A stretch of DNA of 64,000 bases from Bradyrhizobium roseum (GCF_030413175.1 NZ_CP129212.1:4030001-4094000), one strand, 5' to 3'. Positions 52,314 to 61,069 are shown, counted from the stretch's first letter. Numbers and translations: made by a program. The notes: generated from the letters alone by a model not told the origin.

Positions 52314-53189
52314 CTAGTCCCGCTTGAACCGGTAATCAAACCGATCGCCGTCAGCCGTAATCAGGCCGACCGTCGGCGCCGGAAAATGCACCGGGAGGAT
52401 CAGCGTGTCGGTGCCGGCCACGGACGCAAAGAATTTTCGCCGCGAGACCGCCGATTGCTTCGGGTCCCAGTCGGGCTTGGCCGACCATTCCGGCTCGCGG
52501 CACTGGATGGCGTGATGCATGAGATCGCCGGCCACCACTGCGCGCTTGCCCTTCGAGAAGATGTTGACGCAGCAGTGACAGGGCGAATGCCCCGGCGTAG
52601 GCGTCAGGGTCACGGTATCGTCGAGCGCATAATCATCGTCAACCAACACGGCCTGCCCGGCCTCGACGATCGGCAGGCAATTGTCGCGGAAGACTGTCCC
52701 TGGCGGGTTGGCGCCCTTGGCGTTCTCGGCTTCCCACGCGGCATATTCCCTCTTGTGAAATATGTATTTGGCGTTGGGAAACGTCGGCACCCATCGCCCG
52801 TCGCGCAGCGTGGTATTCCAGCCGGTATGGTCGATGTGCAGATGGGTGCAGAACACGTAGTCGACCTGCTCGTAGGCGATGCCGAGCGCGAACAGCTCGT
52901 TGCGCCAGCGCTCCTTGCCGGGGAAATCGAACGGCGGCGGATGGCCCTTGTCCTCCCCGGTGCAGGTGTCGACCAGGATGGTGTAGCGCGGCGTGCGGAC
53001 CACAAAGGTCTGGTAGGTGATCACCATCATGCCGAGCGCGCTGTCATACACCTCGGGCTCCATGCCGGGCAGATGATGCTTGAACACGGCGTCGTCATAG
53101 GCCGGGAAGAAATCCTGCGGCCGGCGCCATGGCCCCTCCCGTTCGATGACCGCGTCGATGGTGATATCGCCGATCCTGAGCTGCTTCAT
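52314..53189 (-). CDS. MBL-fold metallo-hydrolase (lactonase-like)
   Basis: A 291-aa metallo-beta-lactamase-fold hydrolase, first gene of the four-gene operon. The zinc motif is CTHLHIDHTGW (HxHxDH); other ligands are in TPTPGHSPCHCCVN, VVAGDLMHHAI and the C-terminal ILPVHFPAPTVG. The overall plan matches the quorum-quenching lactonase / AttM-like subgroup, so the substrate may be a lactone or ester. GGGAGCG precedes the ATG at 53189. Confidence 0.88.
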   Translation of the reverse strand: MKQLRIGDITIDAVIEREGPWRRPQDFFPAYDDAVFKHHLPGMEPEVYDSALGMMVITYQTFVVRTPRYTILVDTCTGEDKGHPPPFDFPGKERWRNELFALGIAYEQVDYVFCTHLHIDHTGWNTTLRDGRWVPTFPNAKYIFHKREYAAWEAENAKGANPPGTVFRDNCLPIVEAGQAVLVDDDYALDDTVTLTPTPGHSPCHCCVNIFSKGKRAVVAGDLMHHAIQCREPEWSAKPDWDPKQSAVSRRKFFASVAGTDTLILPVHFPAPTVGLITADGDRFDYRFKRD

Positions 53190-53351
53190 GGCCGTTACGC
53201 TCCCCTTTTTCAAAGTAGCGTAAAGGGCGGACCCAGCGCCGACAAGCCGCGCTCATGTTGTGGCGCCATGCGTTTCGGCACGCGCTGCGCTCCGCCGCAA
53301 ATCGACCAGAAAGGCCGACTAGCGAGGGCGTCCTTGACGCGGAGCCGGGCC

Positions 53352-54323
53352 TTGAAGAAAAAGTTCAAATACGCCGCGGTGGCCGCCGTCGTCCTCGCCG
53401 CCATCTATGCCAACAACACCAACCGTCTCGCCGCGCATCGCGAGGGCGCGCCCGTCCTGCTCGCGCATCGCGGCATCGCCCAGCGCTTCGACGAACGCGA
53501 CCTGAAGAATGACACTTGCACGGCCGCGAGGATGCTGCCGTCCGGCCACGACTATCTGGAGAACACGATTGCGTCGATGCGAGCCGGCTTTGCCGCCGGC
53601 GCCGATATCGTCGAGCTCGATGTGCATCCGACCACCGACGGCGAATTCGCGGTGTTTCACGACTGGGCGCTGGATTGCCGCACCGATGGCCACGGCGTGA
53701 CGCGCGAACACCCGATGGCCTATCTGAAGAAACTCGACATCGGCTACGGCTACACTTCCGATGGCGGCAAGACCTTCCCGTTTCGCGGCAAGGGTATCGG
53801 CCTGATGCCGACGCTCGTCGAGGTGCTGGAAGCTTTTCCAAGAGAGCGGCTCCTGATCAATGTAAAGAGCCGCGACGCGTCCGAGGGCGAGAAGCTCGCG
53901 TCCGTACTGACCAAGCTTCCCGCCGAACGCCGGGCGCAGATCATGGTGTATGGCGGCGATGAGCCGGTCGAGATCGTGCGCCGGCTCATGCCCGACGTCC
54001 GCACGATCTCGCGCGCGGCCATCAAGAGCTGCCTGCTCGGCTATATCGGCTATGGCTGGAGCGGCGTGGTTCCGAAAGCGTGCCGCAACGCCATGGTCAT
54101 GCTGCCGGTCAACGTCGCCCCGTGGCTATGGGGTTGGCCGGACCGCTTCCTCAACCGCATGCAGACGGCCGGCAGCGAGGTCTTCGTGCTCGGCCCCTAT
54201 CGCGGTGGCGGGTTCTCGACCGGCATCGATACATCGGAGCAACTGGCGCAGCTGCCGCCAAACTATTCCGGCGGTATCTGGACCAACGAGATCGAGACGA
54301 TTGCTCCGCTGGTGCGGAAATAG
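53352..54323 (+). CDS. Glycerophosphodiester phosphodiesterase family protein
   Basis: A 323-aa protein with an uncleaved N-terminal membrane anchor (KKKFKYAAVAAVVLAAIYAN). It is followed by a GDPD TIM barrel: LLAHRGIAQ (His/Arg), YLENTIASMRAGFAAGADIVELDVHPTTDGEFAVFHD with the Glu/Asp/His catalytic set, and LLINVKSRD. It hydrolyses glycerophosphodiesters of lipid turnover or teichoic-type polymers, on the periplasmic face. The start is a TTG at 53352 preceded by GGAG; the long frame upstream is antisense to the MBL gene. No operon partner. Confidence 0.88.
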   Translation: MKKKFKYAAVAAVVLAAIYANNTNRLAAHREGAPVLLAHRGIAQRFDERDLKNDTCTAARMLPSGHDYLENTIASMRAGFAAGADIVELDVHPTTDGEFAVFHDWALDCRTDGHGVTREHPMAYLKKLDIGYGYTSDGGKTFPFRGKGIGLMPTLVEVLEAFPRERLLINVKSRDASEGEKLASVLTKLPAERRAQIMVYGGDEPVEIVRRLMPDVRTISRAAIKSCLLGYIGYGWSGVVPKACRNAMVMLPVNVAPWLWGWPDRFLNRMQTAGSEVFVLGPYRGGGFSTGIDTSEQLAQLPPNYSGGIWTNEIETIAPLVRK

Positions 54324-54349
54324 TTGCCCAGTCCGCCACGGTATTCGAC

Positions 54350-54396
54350 CCCTCATGGTTCGAGACGCTCGCTCCGCGAGTTCCTCAGGGTGAGGG
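54350..54396. repeat. Palindromic repeat, CCTCATGGTTCGAGACG family
   Basis: CCCTCATGG ... TCAGGGTGAGGG ends flank GCTCGC/GCGAG. This is the fourth type of Bradyrhizobium intergenic palindrome seen in the window, here between the convergent GDPD and ABC-F genes. Confidence 0.75.
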
Positions 54397-54416
54397 TTAA
54401 AGAGTTGAGCTGCGAG

Positions 54417-56039
54417 CTAGCTCCGCAATCCCGGCGCTTCCTGTCCGGTGCGTGCGACATATTCGGTGTAACCCCCGCCAAACAGATGCGGGCCATCCGG
54501 CGTCAGCTCCAGCACGCGGTTGGAGAGCGCGGCCAGAAAATGCCGGTCGTGGGAAACGAACAGCATCGTGCCCTCGAACTCCGAGAGCGCGTTGATCAGC
54601 ATTTCCTTGGTCGCGAGATCAAGATGGTTGGTCGGCTCGTCCAGCACCAAAAAATTCGGCGGGTCGAACAGCATATGCGCCATCACCAGCCGCGCCTTCT
54701 CGCCGCCGGAGAGCACCCGGCATTTCTTCTCGACGTCGTCGCCGGAGAATCCGAAGCAGCCGGCGAGCGCGCGCAGACTGCCCTGGCCTGCTTGCGGAAA
54801 TGAATCTTCCAGCCACTGGAACACGGTCCGTTCGCCGTCGAGCAGGTCCATGGCGTGCTGGGCAAAATAGCCCATCTTGACGCTGCCGCCGATCGCCACT
54901 GTGCCGTCGTCGGGCTCGGTCGAGCCTGCCACCAGCTTCAACAGCGTCGACTTGCCGGCCCCGTTGATGCCCATCACGCACCACCGCTCCTTGCGGCGGA
55001 TCATGAAATCGAGCCCCTGATAGATGGGGCGGCTGCCATAGCCCTTGTGAACGTTCTTCAGGCTGACGACGTCCTCGCCCGAGCGCGGCGCCGGCAGGAA
55101 TTCGAACGCCACCGACTGGCGGCGTTTCGGCGGCTCGACGCGCTCGATCTTGTCAAGCTTCTTGACCCGGCTCTGCACCTGGGCGGCGTGCGAGGCGCGC
55201 GCCTTGAAGCGCTCGATGAACTTGATTTCCTTGGCCAGCATCGCCTGCTGGCGCTCGAATTGCGCCTGCTGCTGCTTTTCGTTCAGCGCCCGCTGCGCCT
55301 CGTAGAATTCGTAATTGCCGGAATAGGTGGTCAGGGTACCGCCGTCGATCTCGACCACCTTGTTGATGATGCGGTTGATGAACTCGCGGTCATGCGAGGT
55401 CATCAAGAGCGCGCCCTCGTATCCCCTCAAAAACTGCTCCAGCCAGATCAGGCTTTCCAGATCGAGATGGTTGCTCGGCTCGTCCAGCAGCATGACGTCG
55501 GGTCGCATCAGGAGGATGCGCGCCAGCGCCACCCGCATCTTCCAGCCGCCCGACAGCGCGCCGACATCGCCTTCCATCATTTCCTGGCTGAAGCCGAGGC
55601 CCGACAACGCCTCCCGCGCGCGGCCATCGAGCGCATAGCCATCAAGCTCCTCGAAACGATGCTGGACCTCGCCATAGCGCGCGATGATCTCATCCATGTC
55701 ATCGGCACGATCCGGATCGGCCATCGCCGCCTCCAGTTCCCTCAACTCGGCCGCCACGACGCTGACGGGCCCCGCCCCGTCCATGACCTCGGCCACGGCG
55801 CTGCGGCCCGACATCTCGCCGACGTCCTGGCTGAAATAGCCGATGGTAATGCCGCGATCGAGCGAGACCTGGCCCTCGTCGGGCAGTTCCTGGCCCGAAA
55901 TCATCCGGAACAATGTGGTCTTGCCGGCCCCGTTCGGCCCGACCAGGCCGATCTTTTCGCCCTTCTGCAGGGCGGCGGAGGCTTCGATGAAGAGGATCTG
56001 GTGACCGACTTGCTTGCTGACGTTATCGAGACGGATCAT
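54417..56039 (-). CDS. ABC-F family ATPase
   Basis: A 540-aa soluble protein with two ABC ATPase domains and no membrane part, so a ribosome-associated translation factor of the ABC-F group (EttA/Uup/YheS-like) rather than a transporter. Walker A motifs GLVGPNGAGKTTLF and GINGAGKSTLLK, signatures LSGGWKMRVALARILL and LSGGEKARLVMAHMLF, and Walker B VMLLDEPSNHLD and FLVLDEPTNHLD. Between them is the P-site tRNA-interaction linker (about 240-320), rich in Lys/Arg/Gln. The ATG at 56039 (MIRLDNVSKQ) is the family start; the upstream extension is not supported. Confidence 0.94.
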   Translation of the reverse strand: MIRLDNVSKQVGHQILFIEASAALQKGEKIGLVGPNGAGKTTLFRMISGQELPDEGQVSLDRGITIGYFSQDVGEMSGRSAVAEVMDGAGPVSVVAAELRELEAAMADPDRADDMDEIIARYGEVQHRFEELDGYALDGRAREALSGLGFSQEMMEGDVGALSGGWKMRVALARILLMRPDVMLLDEPSNHLDLESLIWLEQFLRGYEGALLMTSHDREFINRIINKVVEIDGGTLTTYSGNYEFYEAQRALNEKQQQAQFERQQAMLAKEIKFIERFKARASHAAQVQSRVKKLDKIERVEPPKRRQSVAFEFLPAPRSGEDVVSLKNVHKGYGSRPIYQGLDFMIRRKERWCVMGINGAGKSTLLKLVAGSTEPDDGTVAIGGSVKMGYFAQHAMDLLDGERTVFQWLEDSFPQAGQGSLRALAGCFGFSGDDVEKKCRVLSGGEKARLVMAHMLFDPPNFLVLDEPTNHLDLATKEMLINALSEFEGTMLFVSHDRHFLAALSNRVLELTPDGPHLFGGGYTEYVARTGQEAPGLRS

Positions 56040-56198
56040 GGGGGCCTGACAGGAGGAAAACCGCTGCGCGCCGCTGCTTAGGACATCTGGTCCGCGGGTG
56101 GAAGCGGCCAGTTCATCAACCTGGACGGCATGCGATCGTCTCAAGACAACCAGGCCACGGCCCACTCGGACAGGTGAAGTCGCGCACCGAAAATAGCT

Positions 56199-56318
56199 CT
56201 ATGCCGGCCGCATCCGTTTCAGCGTCGCCGACAGCCTCAGGCTGCGCTTGCCCGCCAGCGCGATGGCTTCGTATTCAGCGGCCTCCTCAGGTGGGCTCTG
56301 GTTAGCGAGCAGGATCAC
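56199..56318 (-). pseudogene. 3' remnant of a GrlR-like-family gene
   Basis: The last 30 or so codons of this frame, EYEAIALAGKRSLRLSATLK and RMRPA, match the ends of the GrlR-like proteins at 57007 (ATALAGKRSLRMTAVLK) and 63456 (ATALAGKRSIRFKAVLR). Nothing of the rest of the family sequence is present upstream; the frame runs into the ModA-like gene. It looks like a deletion relic or the product of recombination with the neighbouring complete copy 0.7 kb away. Confidence 0.7.
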
Positions 56319-57001
56319 GGATCCAGCCCGCTCGCACGCAAGGTCGGCGCGACCGCGCCCGAGGCCAGAAATCGCAGCAGCCGGTCGGCTTCATCCGGCC
56401 TCGACGTCGTCGCCATGCGCCCGGCGGAAAACACCGCAGGCGTTTGCAATTCGTGCGGAATGGGGCCGACCACCTCGATGCCTTCGATCTGCTTCAACTC
56501 GCTGATCTGCTGGACCGCGAGATCGGCCTTGCCGGTCACGAGCTTTTCCGCGGTAAAACCCTGCTGGATGATCGTTGCCTTTGCATTGACGTCGGAGGCG
56601 ATGCCGAGTTGCTCGATCAGCTTCGCGAACAGGATGCCGCTGGCGCCCAGCCGCGAATAGGTCACCGACCGTGCGCCGAGCAAGGCTGCGCGCAGCGCCG
56701 CTTCCGTCGCGATATCGGGATGTGGCGCGCCCGCTTTGACGGCGATGCCGACCCAGGAGCGCGCCAGGTCGACGCAACTGCTGGCAGCCACCCGCCCCTC
56801 GCGCGAGACCTCGTCCAGCCCCTCGCGGGTCAGGATCACGACGTCGGCTCCCTCGCCGGCGCGCAGCCGGTCCAGCAGCGCCAGGGTCGGCGCGAAATCG
56901 GCGTCGATATGCCCGCCGCCGCCGGCGCGATACTGGCCCGCCAATGCGAGGACGGCGTCCTTCAGCGCCAGCGTCGACAGCACGCGGATGGTGTGGCTCA
57001 T
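56315..57001 (-). CDS. ModA-like substrate-binding-domain protein without a signal peptide
   Basis: A 228-aa periplasmic-binding-fold protein resembling the molybdate-binding family: IRVLSTLALKDAVLALAGQY, GADVVILTREGLDEV, LGARSVTYSRLGASGILFAK, ELKQIEGIEVVGPIPHELQT. It starts directly on the first strand with no signal peptide, so unlike ModA it should stay in the cytoplasm, where it could bind a ligand as a sensor or carrier. It lies 5 nt after the GrlR-like gene stop and forms an operon with it. Confidence 0.75.
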   Translation of the reverse strand: MSHTIRVLSTLALKDAVLALAGQYRAGGGGHIDADFAPTLALLDRLRAGEGADVVILTREGLDEVSREGRVAASSCVDLARSWVGIAVKAGAPHPDIATEAALRAALLGARSVTYSRLGASGILFAKLIEQLGIASDVNAKATIIQQGFTAEKLVTGKADLAVQQISELKQIEGIEVVGPIPHELQTPAVFSAGRMATTSRPDEADRLLRFLASGAVAPTLRASGLDP

Positions 57002-57006
57002 GACAG

Positions 57007-57711
57007 CTAGACCCGGTGCATCAGCTTGAGTACGGCGGTCATGCGCAGGCTGCGCTTGCCGGCGAGCGCGGTCGCCTCCAGCAGCGCGCCTTCGGCGTCG
57101 CAGGTGCCGGAAAAGCCGATGCCGACTTCATGGCCGCCGAAGATCGGGTTCTCGCCCATGGCCGCCGTGTGCTCCTGATTCAGGATCTGCCCCTTCCAGC
57201 GGCCGTTCTCCGACGTGTAGGAGCCGACATAATAGAACGAGGCGTCGCCGCCGAGGATGCGGCCTTCATTGAGCAGCATGACGCCGGTCAGGCCGCCCTC
57301 GACGCCGTCAAGCAGACGGATGTGAATTGAATAGAGGCCATTGACGACGCCCCCCTCGCCCACGCCCCCGGCGATTGGAATGGCGTCCTGCTCGATCGGC
57401 GTCATCACGGAATGGAACGCTACGCCGGGCAGTTCCTTCAGGCCGCCTTCGAAACGGTAGAGAGCGCCGTCGGCCCTGCCCTTCGCCAGTAGCGTGGCAT
57501 CGTCGGTGCCGGCCATCGCGCCGTAGTTCGGGTCGGGATTATGGCGGACGGTCCGGATCACGATATCGACGCTGTCGTCATGCTTCTCGTAGGTACCGAT
57601 GTGGGCAAACGCCGAATTGCCGCCCAGCATCCTGCCGTCGCGCGCATACATGACGCTGCGGCCGACCGCAGCGCCAAGCTGAAACCTGACTTTGTAGAAA
57701 CCCTCAAACAA
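57007..57711 (-). CDS. GrlR-like protein with two tandem domains
   Basis: A 234-aa protein. Both halves show the GrlR beta-barrel pattern, (G)LY.I....G......M...GR.LGG...F...G.Y: first FEGFYKVRFQLGAAVGRSVM with MLGGNSAFAHIGTY, second VNGLYSIHIRLLDGVEGGLT with RILGGDASFYYVGSY. A trailing ALAGKRSLRM follows. GrlR regulates type III secretion in enteropathogens by binding GrlA; the rhizobial proteins are only distantly related, and the regulated partner is unknown. The TTG at 57711 is the likely start because family members begin with FEGFYKV; an ATG 99 nt upstream would add a sequence with no match. Operonic with the ModA-like gene. Confidence 0.6.
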   Translation of the reverse strand: MFEGFYKVRFQLGAAVGRSVMYARDGRMLGGNSAFAHIGTYEKHDDSVDIVIRTVRHNPDPNYGAMAGTDDATLLAKGRADGALYRFEGGLKELPGVAFHSVMTPIEQDAIPIAGGVGEGGVVNGLYSIHIRLLDGVEGGLTGVMLLNEGRILGGDASFYYVGSYTSENGRWKGQILNQEHTAAMGENPIFGGHEVGIGFSGTCDAEGALLEATALAGKRSLRMTAVLKLMHRV

Positions 57712-57932
57712 TGCCGCGTCCCCGGCAAGCCCGGAGCTTCGGTTCTGATCGAGAACCGAAGCTCTGGATTCTTGTTTCGACGCGTTTTCTTCACGCGAAC
57801 CGGCAGCCAATTCGCTCGAAAACGCTGTGAAGGGCGTTGTCTAGCGCGGTTCACACCCCGTGGAAACGGCCTTGAACCCGCGCAATTGAATCAAACCGCA
57901 AGTAGCATCATCGGTTGTCATCAAAATACAAT

Positions 57933-57964
57933 GATCCGCCAGGGTGGTTTCGCCCTGGCGGATC
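57933..57964 (-). terminator. Terminator of glnII
   Basis: GATCCGCCAGGG and CCCTGGCGGATC form a perfect 12-bp stem with an 8-nt loop, about 40 nt after the glnII stop. On the minus strand it is followed by ATTGTATTTTG. Confidence 0.75.
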
Positions 57965-58000
57965 AATGGTGCAACCGGTGGAGGTCCTATCGCAGGTCGC

Positions 58001-59035
58001 TTAGGCCGCGGCCGCCTTGGCGGTCGGGACTTCCGCGATGGTCTTCAGGATCTGGGACGCGATCTGGTAGGGGTCGCCTTGCGAGTTCGGACGGCGGTCT
58101 TCCAGATAGCCCTTGTAGTCGTTCTTGATGAACGAGTGAGGCACGCGGATCGAGGCGCCGCGGTCCGCCACGCCATAGCTGAACTTGTTCCAGGGCGCGG
58201 TCTCGTGCTTGCCGGTCAGGCGCTTGTCGTTGTCAGGCCCGTAGACGGCAATGTGGTCCATCAGGTTCTTGTCGAAGGCCGCCATCAGCTTCTCGAAGTA
58301 ATCCTTGCCGCCGACTTCGCGCATGAACTTGGTCGAGAAATTGGCGTGCATGCCGGAGCCGTTCCAGTCGGTGTCGCCGAGCGGCTTGCAGTGGAATTCG
58401 ATGTCGATGCCGTAGGATTCGGTCAGGCGCAGCATCAAATAGCGGGCCATCCACATCTGGTCGGCCGCGGTCTTGGAGCCCTTGCCGAAGATCTGGAATT
58501 CCCACTGGCCCTTCGCCACTTCGGCATTGATGCCCTCGTGGTTGATGCCGGCGGCGAGACAGAGGTTGAGGTGCTCTTCGACGATCTTGCGGGCAACCGA
58601 ACCGACATTCGAGTAGCCCACGCCGGTATAGTACGGGCCCTGCGGCGCCGGATAACCGTCGGCCGGGAAGCCGAGCGGGCGGCCGTCTTTGTAGAAGAAG
58701 TATTCCTGCTCGAAGCCGAACCAGGCGCCTTCATCGTCGAGAATCGTCGCGCGCTTGTTGGAAGCGTGCGGGGTCACGCCATCGGGCATCATGACTTCGC
58801 ACATGACAAGCGCGCCGTTTTCGCGGGCGGCGTCGGGATAGACCGCAACCGGCTTCAGCACGCAATCGGAGCTGTGGCCTTCGGCCTGCATGGTGGACGA
58901 ACCATCGAAGCCCCAGAGCGGGAGCTGTTCCAGCGTCGGGAACTTGTCGAATTCCTTGATCTGCGTTTTGCCGCGCAAACTCGGCGTCGGCGTATAGCCG
59001 TCGAGCCAAATATACTCGAGCTTGTACTTGGTCAT
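58001..59035 (-). CDS. glnII: Glutamine synthetase type II (GSII)
   Basis: A 344-aa eukaryote-type glutamine synthetase that condenses glutamate and ammonia at the cost of ATP. It carries the short beta-grasp opening (YIWLDGYTPTPSLRGKTQI, LPLWGFDGSSTMQAEGHSSD), the metal-site EQEYFF and the ATP/glutamate region AGINHEGINAEVAKGQWEFQ, the NGSGMHANFSTKFMRE signature and the C-terminal ASIRVPHSF and LEDRRPNSQGDPYQIASQI. No adenylylation Tyr loop of GSI is present, as expected. Rhizobia carry glnII beside glnA; it is expressed under nitrogen limitation through NtrC. A sigma-54 promoter lies 140 nt upstream and a terminator follows. Confidence 0.97.
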   Translation of the reverse strand: MTKYKLEYIWLDGYTPTPSLRGKTQIKEFDKFPTLEQLPLWGFDGSSTMQAEGHSSDCVLKPVAVYPDAARENGALVMCEVMMPDGVTPHASNKRATILDDEGAWFGFEQEYFFYKDGRPLGFPADGYPAPQGPYYTGVGYSNVGSVARKIVEEHLNLCLAAGINHEGINAEVAKGQWEFQIFGKGSKTAADQMWMARYLMLRLTESYGIDIEFHCKPLGDTDWNGSGMHANFSTKFMREVGGKDYFEKLMAAFDKNLMDHIAVYGPDNDKRLTGKHETAPWNKFSYGVADRGASIRVPHSFIKNDYKGYLEDRRPNSQGDPYQIASQILKTIAEVPTAKAAAA

Positions 59036-59175
59036 TGAGCCTCTCTTAAGTTGCTAGTGGAATGCGGAAGACCCAAGCCCCAAAATCTGGAGCCCCTGAA
59101 ATCTGGATTTTGACGCCCAGCCCCCTGGAAGTCTCCGCATACGTGTACCCGGCCACGTCAGGCCACCTCTTACTA

Positions 59176-59191
59176 AGCATTTAACGTGCCA
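59176..59191 (-). promoter_or_regulatory. glnII: Sigma-54 (RpoN) promoter of glnII
   Basis: On the minus strand TGGCAC (59191-59186), five bases, then ATGCT (59180-59176): the -24 GG and -12 GC dinucleotides are exactly 10 bp apart, matching TGGCAC-N5-TTGCW at all but one position. Transcription would start near 59163, giving a leader of about 128 nt. No clean pair of NtrC sites was located by eye. Confidence 0.8.
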
Positions 59192-59621
59192 GTCGCTGCA
59201 CTGCGGGACAGGCTTTCCACACGGCGTCCGGACGTGGGACGAAAATAAAAGCTGCGACATAGGAGCGCGGCCGGCCTGCAAACCGGGCAACGCGGGGGTG
59301 GCCGCGCCGTCCGAATCCAGCCCATTTCTCCGGCATTTCTGCTTCAGGGGCGCACCCCGATTAAAGCAGCGGCATGCCTCCAGAGCGCCTTAGGTGCTCG
59401 CCTGCCCGCCCAAGCAACCATGTGGCCGGTTCGCGCGTTGCGCATGTTCCCGCTGCCTTGCAGGAAGCAAAGCCAAAAAATGCCTACGAACTAGACAGAT
59501 GATGACGATCTCTTGGTCACCTTGCACCCACTCCGGGCACCGACAATATCGAGTTACGTAACCGCTAGAAAACGAGTCGGGCGCACCATGGGGTGCGGCT
59601 TTGGCAAAAGGAGAGACTGTG

Positions 59622-59819
59622 ATGATGAATACGGGTGCAAATCAGGGATCCGCAAGGATCTATCAATTCCCCACCGGGGGCCGTGCGGCGCTCGGCGGAC
59701 GCCGCTATGGCGAAGCCAAGACCGGGTTTGCGGCCGCGCCGGCCAACCTCGCCGCTTGCAGCGATAGCTGGTACCACGCCGCCGCCATCGAGGAAGAAAA
59801 GAGCGGACGGGACCACTAA
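59622..59819 (+). CDS. DUF2735 / GstI-like small protein
   Basis: A 65-aa protein divergent from glnII. It starts MMNTGANQGSARIYQFPTGG, with the DUF2735 core IYQFPTGGR, and ends with SDSWYHAAAIEEEKSG, again characteristic. In Rhizobium leguminosarum a 63-aa protein encoded in the same position, GstI, inhibits translation of glnII mRNA. Size, position and orientation make this the likely counterpart, although I cannot verify sequence identity to GstI. AAGGAG lies 9 nt before the ATG; a terminator follows. Confidence 0.7.
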   Translation: MMNTGANQGSARIYQFPTGGRAALGGRRYGEAKTGFAAAPANLAACSDSWYHAAAIEEEKSGRDH

Positions 59820-59882
59820 TGTCTCGGCGGTGTTTGACAGGGACGCGCCCAATCAGAAGGGCGCGAACGGCGAACTAAACAA

Positions 59883-59913
59883 GGGTCGAAACAACGCCGT
59901 TTCGGCCCTTTTT
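59883..59913 (+). terminator. Rho-independent terminator of the GstI-like gene
   Basis: GGGTCGAAAC and GTTTCGGCCC pair (one G-U) around AACGCC, followed by TTTTT. Confidence 0.85.
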
Positions 59914-60230
59914 CATATCTGCTCGCACGTCGTGACAGGTCGCTTGGCGTGCTTGAGCATCGTGACCCCAGCCTTGGTGATCTTGAGGGTGACGCCCCCG
60001 CCCTGGTAGCGCGATCCCGACAGCGCCACGCGCTTGGGCAGTGTCAGCGACTTGCCGTCGAGTTGCAGATGGGCGCGGGAATCGTATTGGAAAAACCCGA
60101 CGATGAATTGCGCCCCGTCGGCGCAGCGATAGTTCCGAAAGCCCGACTGCGCCGATGCGGCCAACGGTACCGCCGCCGTCACCACAAGGCACAGCGCGGC
60201 GCCAAAAATCGAGTTCCCAGCGCGATTCAT
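59913..60230 (-). CDS. MliC-like lysozyme inhibitor / small exported protein
   Basis: A 105-aa protein with a signal peptide (about 1-27, ASA|QSG). The mature part is beta-rich and follows the MliC/PliC barrel plan: YRCADGAQFIVGFF, LQLDGKSLTLPKRV, ALSGSRYQGGGVTLKITKAG, terminal Cys in PVTTCEQI, so one Cys pair could close the barrel. Such proteins inhibit C-type lysozyme in the periplasm. Assignment rests on pattern similarity only. The ATG at 60230 is chosen by the signal peptide. Confidence 0.65.
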   Translation of the reverse strand: MNRAGNSIFGAALCLVVTAAVPLAASAQSGFRNYRCADGAQFIVGFFQYDSRAHLQLDGKSLTLPKRVALSGSRYQGGGVTLKITKAGVTMLKHAKRPVTTCEQI

Positions 60231-60322
60231 GTTTGGTCCCCCATGGGGTACAGTATAGACGAAAGACGCCAACACACGATGGCCCGCTCCCATCAGCCAC
60301 TCAAGATCACCGGAAGCAGCCG

Positions 60323-61069
60323 ATGTCAGCCCCCCTCGACCGTCATCTCAACCTCTCCGGCGCCAGCAATTTCCGCGATCTCGGCGGCTATCCGACCGCC
60401 GACGGCCGGGCCGTGCGCTGGCGGCAGATCTTTCGCTCCAACCATCTCGGCCATCTCACCGAGGAAGACGCCGCCGTGCTGCGACAGCTCGGCGTCCGCA
60501 GCGCTTTCGACTTTCGCGGCACCGAGGAGCGGGCCGCGGCGGTGTGCGGCATGCCTGAAATAACCGTGCATTCGCTGCCGGTCGAACCGACGGTGGTGGC
60601 GGCGCTGCGGGCGATCGTGGCGTCCGGCACGCCGCTGTCGACGGACCATGCCATCGAGGTGATGCGCGATTCCTACAGCGGGTACGTACAGAAAAACACG
60701 CCGCACTTTCGCACGCTGTTTGCGCATCTATTGGAAGACCGGGCGCCGCTGGTGATCCACTGCACCGCTGGCAAGGACCGCACCGGTTTTGCCTGCGCAC
60801 TGATCCTGCACACGCTGGGCGTTTCCCGGGACACCATTTCGGAAGATTATCTTTTGACCAACCGCTTCTACCGCAGGGATCCCAACCACAGCACCGACCT
60901 GCCCGACGAGATCAGAGAGGTGCTCGGTTCGGTGCGGGAAGCGTTTCTTGCCGCCGCGTTCGAGGCGATCGACGCCGATTACGGCGATCTCGAAACCTAT
61001 CTTCGCGACGGTCTCGGTCTCGGCAAGGCCGAGCGTGCCCATCTCGAAGCGCGCTATCTTCAGGGCTGA
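60323..61069 (+). CDS. Tyrosine-protein phosphatase (Y_phosphatase3 type)
   Basis: A 248-aa cysteine-based phosphatase. The P-loop is VIHCTAGKDRTGFACALILH (C-x5-R: HCTAGKDR), preceded by the family start LNLSGASNFRDLGGYPTADGR and the general acid region around FRSNHLG. These enzymes dephosphorylate Tyr/Ser/Thr or phosphoinositides; MptpB-like bacterial members share FRDLGG. It is alone on the plus strand, divergent from the MliC-like gene. Confidence 0.92.
   Translation: MSAPLDRHLNLSGASNFRDLGGYPTADGRAVRWRQIFRSNHLGHLTEEDAAVLRQLGVRSAFDFRGTEERAAAVCGMPEITVHSLPVEPTVVAALRAIVASGTPLSTDHAIEVMRDSYSGYVQKNTPHFRTLFAHLLEDRAPLVIHCTAGKDRTGFACALILHTLGVSRDTISEDYLLTNRFYRRDPNHSTDLPDEIREVLGSVREAFLAAAFEAIDADYGDLETYLRDGLGLGKAERAHLEARYLQG

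Noticed and set aside
52386..53351. N-terminal extension of the GDPD protein over the MBL gene
   Set aside because: Antisense to the MBL gene; a TTG with GGAG at 53352 gives a normal membrane anchor start.
54350..54396. tRNA-like GGTTCGAGACG stretch
   Set aside because: GGTTCGA resembles a T-loop, but there is no acceptor stem or anticodon arm; it is part of a genus-typical intergenic palindrome.
54855..56081. 408-codon plus-strand frame over the ABC-F gene
   Set aside because: Antisense to clear Walker A/B and signature motifs.
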